A DNA stretch of 15,171 nucleotides from contig JANXZI010000288.1 in the NCBI GenBank assembly GCA_025355595.1, forward strand, positions 1 to 15,171, written 5' to 3'. The position numbers and the translations under genes were made by a program. The stretch's first letter is position 1, and every line of letters begins with the position of its first letter. Positions 7,432 to 14,700 of this stretch are shown here, one piece after another. The notes below the pieces were generated by a model. That model worked only from the letters and a program-made list of their open reading frames with translations. It made no database searches and was not told the DNA's origin. Origin of the DNA: Spartobacteria bacterium. GTDB lineage: Bacteria; Verrucomicrobiota; Verrucomicrobiia; Chthoniobacterales; Chthoniobacteraceae.

Positions 7432-8166
7432 TCAGCTTCCGTGCCCGCCCACATACGCCTCCCACTCCTGCGGCAGCGGCGCGCCCTCAATGCCATCGGC
7501 AATGCGCCCCTCGAACGCGGGAACAAACTGCGTGGTCGTCCCATACACCATGATCGTGTCGCGCGATCCCTCGGCGCGCAGCGCGTGCGCCACGCCGGCG
7601 GGAATCACGAGGCCCGCATTGTTCGCACCGCGCTGATCGTCGCCCTCGATGATGAAGCGCATCACCTTCCGCGGCATCCCCGCGCGCTCGTCCACGAGCA
7701 GCATCTCCACATTGCCCTGCACAAAGAACATCGCATCCCACTGCTCGTGATCGTAGGGCCGCAGCGCAAAATTCTTCGGCTCCTCCACGAACAGCCTGCG
7801 GAACCACGCCTCGGGCGCCGTGCCCTCGGGGATGTGCGGCGGGTGAATGTGAAAGCCCTTCGCCGTGCCGGCGAACATGCACGCAGTCGCCCACTGCTGC
7901 GGCCACATGCCGATCGCGTGCAGCGGCCCCTCACCCTGCCGCGCAAACTCGCCGAAAAATCCGCGGTGCCTTTGCGGGAACACGCGCCGCGAAAAAATCT
8001 CCACTCCGGGAATCCACGCCGCATCGAGTTCCGCGCGTTTCGCCATCACCTCGCCCGCCTCGATGCCGCTCGTGGCGAGACGGTCCGCCGGTGATTTCTG
8101 CGAGTAGTCGCGCTGCCCGAGGCGTGCCGTTGCGGAGGAGGTCAGTCCTTTCCAAAGTGGATTCAT
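7432..8166 (-). CDS. RmlC-like cupin (dTDP-4-dehydrorhamnose 3,5-epimerase-related)
   Basis: A 244-residue protein from the ATG at 8166-8164. The open frame extends upstream to 8388, but that part reads as low-complexity Arg/Ala sequence and overlaps the neighbouring gene, so I chose the internal Met (MNPLWKGL). Residues about 95-215 form a cupin: GFHIHPPHIPEGT at 104-116 corresponds to the RmlC 'GLH.q' region with the catalytic His. DAMFFVQGNVEMLLVDERAG at 144-163 and GLVIPAGVAHALRAEG at 185-200 match the RmlC 'v.vv.G.v.dv.vDlR' and 'iP.G.aHgf' strands. RmlC epimerises dTDP-4-keto-6-deoxyglucose on the way to dTDP-rhamnose. No other rhamnose gene is in the window, and the N-terminal 50 residues are not typical, so the real substrate is uncertain. 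It lies downstream of the hydrate repair gene on the same strand, 73 bases away. Confidence 0.7.
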   Translation of the reverse strand: MNPLWKGLTSSATARLGQRDYSQKSPADRLATSGIEAGEVMAKRAELDAAWIPGVEIFSRRVFPQRHRGFFGEFARQGEGPLHAIGMWPQQWATACMFAGTAKGFHIHPPHIPEGTAPEAWFRRLFVEEPKNFALRPYDHEQWDAMFFVQGNVEMLLVDERAGMPRKVMRFIIEGDDQRGANNAGLVIPAGVAHALRAEGSRDTIMVYGTTTQFVPAFEGRIADGIEGAPLPQEWEAYVGGHGS

Positions 8167-8218
8167 GCGCGGGGACGGTACGCACGCTCGCGTCGCGAGT
8201 CGAGCGCGAGTCGTGGTT

Positions 8219-8234
8219 GCGACGCCCTCGTCGC
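8219..8234 (-). terminator. GC hairpin just after the hydrate repair gene
   Basis: On the - strand, GCGACG AGGG CGTCGC forms a perfect 6-bp stem with a 4-base loop, beginning about 5 bases after the TGA at 8242-8240. No T run follows, so it is not a standard intrinsic terminator. It may act as a 3'-end-stabilising stem or be chance in GC-rich spacer. A second tight palindrome (CTCGCGTCGCGAG, 8187-8199) lies in the same spacer. Confidence 0.25.
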
Positions 8235-8239
8235 GTGAA

Positions 8240-9733
8240 TCAAAAGCCGCCCGCGTGCAGATCGCGGAACGCCACGCCGACAAAATCCAGCATCCGCGAG
8301 GGCGAAAGCGATTCCTCGCTATCGCCGCCGTGCGAAATCGCGATCTCACTCGCGCGGCCGCACAGCCATGCGCCGAGCCGTGCGGCATCGAATGGCCGCA
8401 CGCGCTGGCCGATGAGCGCGGCGATCACGCCCGTGAGCACATCGCCCATTCCGCCGACGGCCATGCCGGGATTGCCAGTCGTGTTGAAACTGATCGGCTC
8501 CCCGGATTTGCCGACCAGCGTGCGCGCGCCCTTCAGCAAAAGCGTGCATGGAAAACGCCGCGTGAATTTTTCCATCACCGCACGCCGCGACTCCGCGGCG
8601 GAGCCCGGCACGAGCCGCTCCATCTCTCCAGGATGCGGCGTGAGCACCCGCTCGCCGGACGCTTCCCCGAGCACGCCGACATCCGCCGCGATGGCATTCA
8701 GCCCGTCCGCATCGAGCACGACGGGCTGCGAAATTTTCCGCACGAGCGCCGCGACATCCGCCGCGGGCTGCGCGCCGATACCCGGCCCGATCGCCAGCAC
8801 ATCGTGCCGCAGCGCGAGCAGTTCATCCGTCGCCGGCAGCGCACGCACCATCACTTCGGGGGGGACCCTGATCGCCAGTGACTCCGCAATCTCCGCCGGG
8901 GCAAACAGCGTGACAAGCCCCGCACCTGCACGCACGCACGCCGCCGAGCACAGCACCGCCGCGCCGAGATAGCCGCGCGATCCCGCGATGATACCCACGC
9001 GCCCGCAGTCGCCCTTGTGCGTGTCAAATGCACGCCTCGGCCGCAACGCGCGCAGATTTTCCGGCGTCGCCACGACTGCATCGGCGCGCGGGGTGCCGAG
9101 CCGCGTGCCGAGTTCGCCCAGCGGCAGCACACTGAGGCGCCCGACAAAATTCACCGCGCGATCTTCGACGAGCCCGTGCTTGGCAAAACCGATCGTCAAC
9201 GTGTGATCCGCGACGATGCACGCAGGATCCGCCATGCCCGTGTCACCGTTCAGCCCGGTCGGGATGTCGAGTGCGAAGACCGTGGCATTGCCCCCGTTGC
9301 GAAGCTGGTTGATCGCACGAGTGATCCCGGCCAGCGGCTCGCGCAATGCACCGCTGGCACCGATGCCGAGCAGCCCGTCGAGAATCACGAGCGGCTCGCC
9401 GGAAATGGAATCCAGCTCCGCGATTTCCGCACGGCTGCATTGCGCGGCGGCAGGGAATTTTGCCCGCGGCAGCGGCCCCCATTCTGCATCCGGGAACGCG
9501 GCGACGAGCCGCACATCCCATCCCCATGCCGCGAGGTGCCGCGCGGCGACGAGCGCATCGCCGCCATTGTTTCCTTTTCCAAACACGGCGGCGCATACGC
9601 CGGGCCTCGGAAAAAATTGCCGCACCGCGCGCGCGATTTGCCGCCCGGCCTCCTCCATCAGCCCGTCCGCGGACACACCATCCGCAAACGCACGCTGCTC
9701 CAGCTCCTTCATCGCAGCGCAAGTGAGAATCAT
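8240..9733 (-). CDS. nnr: Bifunctional NAD(P)H-hydrate epimerase / ADP-dependent dehydratase
   Basis: A 497-residue two-domain enzyme of cytoplasmic metabolite repair. Residues 1-215 are the YjeF N-terminal epimerase domain, which interconverts R and S forms of hydrated NADH and NADPH: GKGNNGGDALVAARH at 52-66, DGLLGIG at 119-125 and DIPTGLNGDTG at 156-166. Residues about 225-497 are the ribokinase-fold dehydratase, which dehydrates the S form using ADP: GRVGIIAGSRGYLGAA (244-259), LAIGPGIG (313-320), VVLDADGLNAI (338-348), LTPHPGEMERL (364-374) and NTTGNPGMAVGGMGDVLTG (417-435), the last holding the catalytic Asp. The length fits the fused family. The start at ATG 9733 is supported by the domain start and by GAGG 7 bases upstream; the open frame continues upstream only as antisense-like sequence over the amidase gene. 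It lies 22 bases after the amidase gene and is probably in one transcript with it. Confidence 0.95.
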   Translation of the reverse strand: MILTCAAMKELEQRAFADGVSADGLMEEAGRQIARAVRQFFPRPGVCAAVFGKGNNGGDALVAARHLAAWGWDVRLVAAFPDAEWGPLPRAKFPAAAQCSRAEIAELDSISGEPLVILDGLLGIGASGALREPLAGITRAINQLRNGGNATVFALDIPTGLNGDTGMADPACIVADHTLTIGFAKHGLVEDRAVNFVGRLSVLPLGELGTRLGTPRADAVVATPENLRALRPRRAFDTHKGDCGRVGIIAGSRGYLGAAVLCSAACVRAGAGLVTLFAPAEIAESLAIRVPPEVMVRALPATDELLALRHDVLAIGPGIGAQPAADVAALVRKISQPVVLDADGLNAIAADVGVLGEASGERVLTPHPGEMERLVPGSAAESRRAVMEKFTRRFPCTLLLKGARTLVGKSGEPISFNTTGNPGMAVGGMGDVLTGVIAALIGQRVRPFDAARLGAWLCGRASEIAISHGGDSEESLSPSRMLDFVGVAFRDLHAGGF

Positions 9734-9738
9734 CGGAG

Positions 9739-9744
9739 CACCTC
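9739..9744 (-). promoter_or_regulatory. Ribosome binding site of nnr
   Basis: On the - strand GAGGTG occurs with its GAGG 7 bases before the ATG at 9733. It fixes the nnr start and is the only clear Shine-Dalgarno sequence found before a gene in this window. Confidence 0.6.
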
Positions 9745-9755
9745 GCGATGCACGC

Positions 9756-10343
9756 TCAGCGGTACCGCGAGATGACCGCCGCGCCGACCGCCTCCGCGAG
9801 TTTTTGCCGATACGAGCTGCTGCCGATGCGCCGCGCCTCGTCCCGGTTCGTGAGGAAACCGAGTTCGCAAAGCACCGCCGTGTGCCGGGCATGGCTCAGC
9901 ACATAAAGTGGTCGCGATCTCACAAATCGCCCCGGCGCTTGCGTGGATGACACGAGATTCCTGAAAATCCGCTCCGCGAGCGCGGCACTTTCGCGACCCC
10001 GGAAAAAATATGTCTCGATCCCGTTCGCGTCGAAATTCGGCGCACCGTTGAAATGGATGCTCACGAAGACCGCGTTCGACTGCGCGTTCGAGATGTTACA
10101 ACGATCCGACAGCGTCACGAAGTAGTCGCCCTTGCGCGTCATCACCGTGCGGAAACCCGCGCGCCGCAGCACGCCGTCGAGCCGTTTCGCCACGTCCAGC
10201 GCGTAGCCTTTCTCGGCGATGCGCTGCCCCGGCATCCCGCCCTGGTCGTGCCCGCCGTGCCCGGCATCGATCACGATCGTCGGCGCGGCGCACGCGGCGC
10301 ACGCGAGGATGAGCAAGACGGCGATGACGTTGGAAAATTTCAT
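9756..10343 (-). CDS. N-acetylmuramoyl-L-alanine amidase (Amidase_3, AmiC-like)
   Basis: A 195-residue zinc amidase that cleaves the bond between MurNAc and the peptide stem in peptidoglycan. An N-terminal hydrophobic segment (VIAVLLILACAACAAP, 6-21) is a signal peptide; Cys15 in LILAC could make it a lipoprotein, otherwise cleavage by signal peptidase I near residue 20 is likely. The catalytic domain follows directly: DAGHGGHD at 26-33 (zinc ligand His29), Glu44 in AEKG (second ligand), SIHFN at 95-99 (third ligand His97) and CELGFLTN at 159-166 (catalytic Glu160). All expected residues are present. There is no AMIN, SH3 or LysM domain, so it is a minimal secreted enzyme, acting in the periplasm or bound to the envelope. 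It precedes nnr by 22 bases. No Shine-Dalgarno sequence is seen before the ATG. Confidence 0.92.
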   Translation of the reverse strand: MKFSNVIAVLLILACAACAAPTIVIDAGHGGHDQGGMPGQRIAEKGYALDVAKRLDGVLRRAGFRTVMTRKGDYFVTLSDRCNISNAQSNAVFVSIHFNGAPNFDANGIETYFFRGRESAALAERIFRNLVSSTQAPGRFVRSRPLYVLSHARHTAVLCELGFLTNRDEARRIGSSSYRQKLAEAVGAAVISRYR

Positions 10344-10388
10344 GCGTTGGTGATTTCGAGCATCCCGCGCGATGCGGAAAAGTTCCCC

Positions 10389-10416
10389 TTGGCAAAGACG
10401 CGGGTTTGGGTATTCT
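10389..10416 (+). promoter_or_regulatory. Sigma70-type promoter of the tRNA-His gene
   Basis: TTGGCA at 10389-10394 and TATTCT at 10411-10416, 16 bases apart, match the -35 and -10 consensus at five and four of six positions. A start near 10423 would give a leader of about eight bases before the tRNA. It lies in the 87-base gap upstream of the amidase start and points toward the tRNA. Confidence 0.55.
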
Positions 10417-10430
10417 CCGCGGCCCTGAAT

Positions 10431-10506
10431 GGTGGCTGTAGCTCAATGGTAGAGCTCCGGTTTGTGGTACCGGCTGTTGCGGGTTCGAGTCCCGTCAGCC
10501 ACCCCA
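10431..10506 (+). tRNA. tRNA-His (GTG anticodon)
   Basis: A full cloverleaf can be drawn: acceptor GTGGCTG (10432-10438) with CAGCCAC (10496-10502), D stem GCTC/GAGC, anticodon stem CCGGT/ACCGG around loop TTGTGGT with anticodon GTG at 10464-10466, and T stem GCGGG/CCCGT around TTCGAGT. G at 10431 is the extra G-1 typical of tRNA-His and can pair with discriminator C at 10503. CCA is encoded at 10504-10506. It is a single tRNA gene, convergent with tolB. Confidence 0.96.
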
Positions 10507-10508
10507 GG

Positions 10509-10517
10509 TTTCTTTTT
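10509..10517 (+). terminator. T-rich tract after tRNA-His
   Basis: TTTCTTTTT begins two bases after the encoded CCA. No separate hairpin precedes it, but it may stop transcription before the convergent tolB gene ends at 10557. Confidence 0.3.
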
Positions 10518-10556
10518 GCGTGCGGTGAATTCATCGGTGGTGCGTGCCTCTGCTGC

Positions 10557-11684
10557 TCAGCGCGACCAGGTCGGCTCGGAGATTTTTCCCGCTCCACCCA
10601 CGATCGCCGTGCGCGTGCCCGTCTGCGTGTCGAGGAGGATGAGCGAGCTGCCGCTTGCAAAGACAAGATGCCGCGAGTCCGCTCCCCAAGCCGGGCCTTC
10701 GCCGTCGCCGACCGTGCGCGCAGTACCGCCGTTCAAATCGAGGATCGCGACGGAAAATGAACCGCCGCCGCGCGTGTTGAACGCGACTTTTTTTCCATCC
10801 GGCGACCAGCACGGTGCGGTGTTGTAGCCGAAGCCCGTCGCGAGCCGCGTCGGAGTCCCGCCGGCTGCGGATACGCGGTAGAGCTGCGGTGAGCCGCTGT
10901 CGTCGCTGCTATAGATCAGCTCGCCGCCATCCGGCGACCATGTCGGCGAACTCTCCACGCCCGGCGTGCGCGTGATGCGCCGCGCCGCACCCCCGCCGGA
11001 ACTTGTCACGTAGATTTCCGGGTTGCCGTCTTTGCTCATGGTCACCGCGAGCTTGCCGCCATCGGGGGAAAATTTTGCGCCGCTGTTTGTGCCGGGATAT
11101 TTCAGGACGCGCGTCCGCGCACCGCTCGCGAGGGTGATGCGATACACATCCGCGTAGCCGCTCTGGTAGCCGGTGTACACGAGCGACTGCCCGTCAGGGC
11201 TGATGCCCGGCGAGACGCTGATCGTGCCGTCGTGCGTGAGCTGCACGAGATTCGAGCCGTCCGCGTCGCACGTGTAGATTTCCTTTTTCCCCGAGCGCGT
11301 GCCGACAAACGCGATCTTCGTCGAAGCGATGCCGCGCACGCCCGCGAGCGCCTCCGTGATGTCATCCGCAAACCGATGCACCGCCGCACGACCGGAGCCG
11401 CCGTAGTTTTTCGAGAGCGACACTTTCCCATCCTGCGCCGTGACCGTTCCGTGCAGCCCGCCGGACTCACTCGCGCTCGCGGTGAACTGCGCCTGATCCG
11501 CACCCGTGATCGCGAAGTAGCCGGAATTCGCAAGGTCGCGCTTCAGCGTGTCGAGATCGCCGCCGGAAAATCCGGTGATGGCGATGTTCACCTTCGTACT
11601 TTTCACGATCCGGATCTTCGGCTCCTCCGCGGCGAGCGTGAGCGAGGGCAGGAGGAACAGCAGCGAGGCAAGGGCAAATCTCAT
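10557..11684 (-). CDS. tolB: TolB, periplasmic beta-propeller of the Tol-Pal system
   Basis: A 375-residue exported protein. MRFALASLLFLLPSLTLAA is a signal peptide with likely cleavage near residue 18-19. Residues about 23-120 are the TolB N-terminal domain, ending in the typical HRFADDITEALAGVRGIASTKIAFVGTRSG (103-132). Residues 123-375 are the beta-propeller, with PD40 repeats carrying SPDG at 162-165, 206-209, 250-253 and 294-297 and a degenerate WGADSR at 333-338. TolB works in the periplasm with Pal and the TolQRA complex in outer-membrane constriction and integrity. It is somewhat shorter than E. coli TolB (about 430). No tolQ, tolR, tolA or pal gene lies beside it in the window. It follows pyruvate carboxylase on the same strand with a 63-base gap in which I see no clear promoter or terminator. 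Confidence 0.9.
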   Translation of the reverse strand: MRFALASLLFLLPSLTLAAEEPKIRIVKSTKVNIAITGFSGGDLDTLKRDLANSGYFAITGADQAQFTASASESGGLHGTVTAQDGKVSLSKNYGGSGRAAVHRFADDITEALAGVRGIASTKIAFVGTRSGKKEIYTCDADGSNLVQLTHDGTISVSPGISPDGQSLVYTGYQSGYADVYRITLASGARTRVLKYPGTNSGAKFSPDGGKLAVTMSKDGNPEIYVTSSGGGAARRITRTPGVESSPTWSPDGGELIYSSDDSGSPQLYRVSAAGGTPTRLATGFGYNTAPCWSPDGKKVAFNTRGGGSFSVAILDLNGGTARTVGDGEGPAWGADSRHLVFASGSSLILLDTQTGTRTAIVGGAGKISEPTWSR

Positions 11685-11747
11685 TCGGGCAAATCTGCCA
11701 GAACCGCAGCCGGATGTCGCGAATTTGTTGAGCCGAATCGTGTGCGC

Positions 11748-14700
11748 CTAAGCCCGCAGCTTGATCATCAGATCGCCCGCCTCCACCGCTTCGCCGACGG
11801 TGACGAGCACTTCGGCGACCGTGCCATCCGCGGGTGCGAGCAAGTTCGTCTGCATCTTCATCGCCTCCAGCGTGGCGAGCTTGTCGCCCTTCGCGACGGC
11901 TTTCCCGACGCTCGCTTCGAGCGCGGTGATCATGCCGGGGATCGGCGCGCCGATTTGCATCGGGTCGCTCGCGGCGGCTTTCGCGCGGCTCTTCACTTCC
12001 TTCGAGATGCTCTTGTCGAGCACCGTCGCCTCGCGCGGGAGGCCGTTGAGCTCAAAGGTGACGACACGGCGTCCATCCTTGTCGGGCGTGCCGCCGTTGA
12101 TGAGTTTGATGATGAGCACCTTTCCCTCCTCGATACTCACGGCGACATCCTCGCCGGGGCGCGGGCCATAGAAAAACGCGGGCGTCGGCACGCAGCTCAC
12201 GTCGCTGAAGCTCGCTTGAAATTTTGCGAAATCCGCGAAGACCTGCGGATACATGAGGTGCGAGTACAAATCGTCCTCGCTCTCCTCGCGCTTGGTTTTT
12301 CCGGCGACTTCGGCACGCGTTTCCTTGAGGTTCACGGGCTCGGGCTTGGTCCGCTTGATCTTCTTGTCGCCGAGAATGGCGCGCACCACGTCCTTCGGGA
12401 AACCGCCCATCGGCTCGCCGAGTCCGCCGCTGAGCATGTCGAGCACGCTCTCGGGGAATGCGATGCTGCCGGGCTCGAGGTTCACGACGTCGGCGGGCTT
12501 GATGCCGCGCGTGAAAAGGAAGAGCGCCATGTCGCCGACGACCTTGCTCGATGGCGTGACTTTCACGATGTCGCCAAAGAGGTCGTTCACCTCGCGATAG
12601 CAGCGCGCGATTTCCGGCCAGCGGTGGCCGAGGCCCATGCTCGCGGCTTGCTCGCGGAGATTCGTGTATTGGCCGCCGGGCATTTCATGGAGATAGACCT
12701 CGCCGCTGCCGGTTTTGGGCGCGGTGTCGAAGGGCGCGTAGAAATTCCGCACATGCTCCCAGTAGTCGGAAAATTCATTGAGCGTATCGAGGTCGAGGCC
12801 TGTCTCGCGCAGCGTGTTTTGCAGCGCGGCGACGATGCTGTTCATGTTCGGCTGCGACGTGCTGCCGCTCATGCTCGCGATGGCGAGGTCCACCACGTCC
12901 ACGCCCGCATCACTCGCCTGCAGGACGCTCGCGGCATTCACGCCGCTCGTGTCGTGCGTGTGAAAGTGGACAGGAATTCCGATCTCATCCTTGAGCGCCT
13001 TCACGAGCGCCTTCGCCGCGTATGGCCTGCAAATTCCGGCCATGTCCTTGATCGCGATCATGTGCGCGCCCATGCGCTCCAGTTCCTTCGCGAGCGAGAT
13101 GTAGTACTTCAGCGAATACTTCGTCCGCTTCGGATCAAGGATGTCGCCGGTGTAGCACAGAGCGCCCTCGCAGATGCCGTGCGTGTCCTGCACGGCTTCC
13201 ATCGCGGCCTTCATGTTGCCGAGATCGTTCAACGAATCGAAGACGCGGAAAATATCCATGCCCGCCTCGGCGCTGTGCTTCACGAAACCGGCGACGACAT
13301 TCGCAGGATAGCTCGTGTAGCCGACGGCGTTCGCGCCGCGCAGGAGCATCTGGAAGCAGATGTTCGGCACCGCCGCACGAAGCTGGCGCAGGCGCTGCCA
13401 CGGGTCTTCGTTCAGGAAACGCATCGCGGTGTCGAAGGTCGCGCCGCCCCACATTTCGAGACTGAAAAGCTCGGACGTTCGCCGCGCGACTGCGGGCGCA
13501 ATTGTGAGCATGTCCGCGGTGCGGACGCGCGTGGCCATGAGCGACTGGTGCGCGTCGCGGAAGGTCGTGTCGGTGATCAGCAGTCGCTTCTGCTTCAGCG
13601 TCCACTCGGCGAATTTTTTCGCGCCGAGTTCGAGCAACAGTTGCCGCGTGCCCTTCGCCGGCTCGACGCGACCGTCCCATTTCGGCACGGGCGCGGCTTT
13701 CAGCGGCTGCTCGGGCTTGTAGCCCTTCGCGTGCGGGTTGCCGTTGATGACGACGTTGCCGAGGAAATTGAGCAGCTTCGTCGCGCGGTCGCGGCGCGGC
13801 TTGAAGACGAAAAGCGCGGGCGTGGTGTCAATGAGCGTGGTCGTCGCGGAGCCGCTGCGGAACACCGGATGATTGATGACGTTTTCGAGGAACGGCGTGT
13901 TGGTCTTCACGCCGCGGATGCGGAATTCGCGAAGCGCGCGATCCATGCGATCCAGCGCGTTGTGGAAGGTCGTGCCGCTCGTGGTGATTTTCACCAGCAG
14001 CGAATCGTAGAACGGCGTGATGACCGCGCCCGCGTCGCCCATGCCCGCGTCGAGCCGCACACCGTAGCCGCCCGCGCTGCGATACGTGATGATCTTGCCG
14101 TAGCTCGGCGTGAATTTGTTCGCGGGATCCTCGGTCGTCACGCGGCACTGCACGGCGAAACCGTTGCGTGGAATTTTGTCCTGCGGCGGAATCGCGACGG
14201 TCTCGCTGTCGAGCGCGTGGCCCATCGCAATGAGGATCTGCGAGCGCACGAGATCGATGCCGGTGATCTGCTCCGTCACCGTGTGCTCCACCTGGATGCG
14301 CGGATTCATCTCGATGAAAAACCATTCGTCCGTGTCGAGGTCCAAAAGAAATTCCACGGTGCCCGCGTTATCGTAGCCGATCTCCTTCGCGATGCGCGCG
14401 CTCGCGTCGCACAGCTCGTGGCGGACCTTGTCGGAAAGCCCGTAGCTCGGCGCGATCTCGATCACTTTTTGGTGCCGCCGCTGCACCGAGCAATCACGCT
14501 CATGGAGATGCACCGCGTTGCCGTGACGGTCACCGAGCACCTGCACCTCGATGTGCTTCGCACGTCCGACATAGCGCTCCAGAAATACCGCGCTGTTTCC
14601 AAACGCGCGCTCCGCCTCGCCCTGCGCCTCGTCGAGCAACGCGTCGAGGTCACCGGCTTTTTTCACGACGCGCATCCCGCGACCACCGCCGCCAAATGCC

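Noticed and set aside
8167..8388. N-terminal extension of the cupin gene to an upstream ATG at 8388
   Set aside because: It would overlap the C-terminal coding part of nnr and reads as Arg/Ala-rich antisense sequence; the Met at 8166 starts a sensible protein.
9734..9892. N-terminal extension of nnr upstream of 9733
   Set aside because: The extra residues are Arg/Ser-rich and overlap the amidase gene. The YjeF domain and a good ribosome binding site both place the start at 9733.
10340..10666. Open frame on the - strand containing GWLTGLEPATAGTTNRSS
   Set aside because: That peptide is the reverse-strand translation of the tRNA-His gene, a well-known source of false small proteins.
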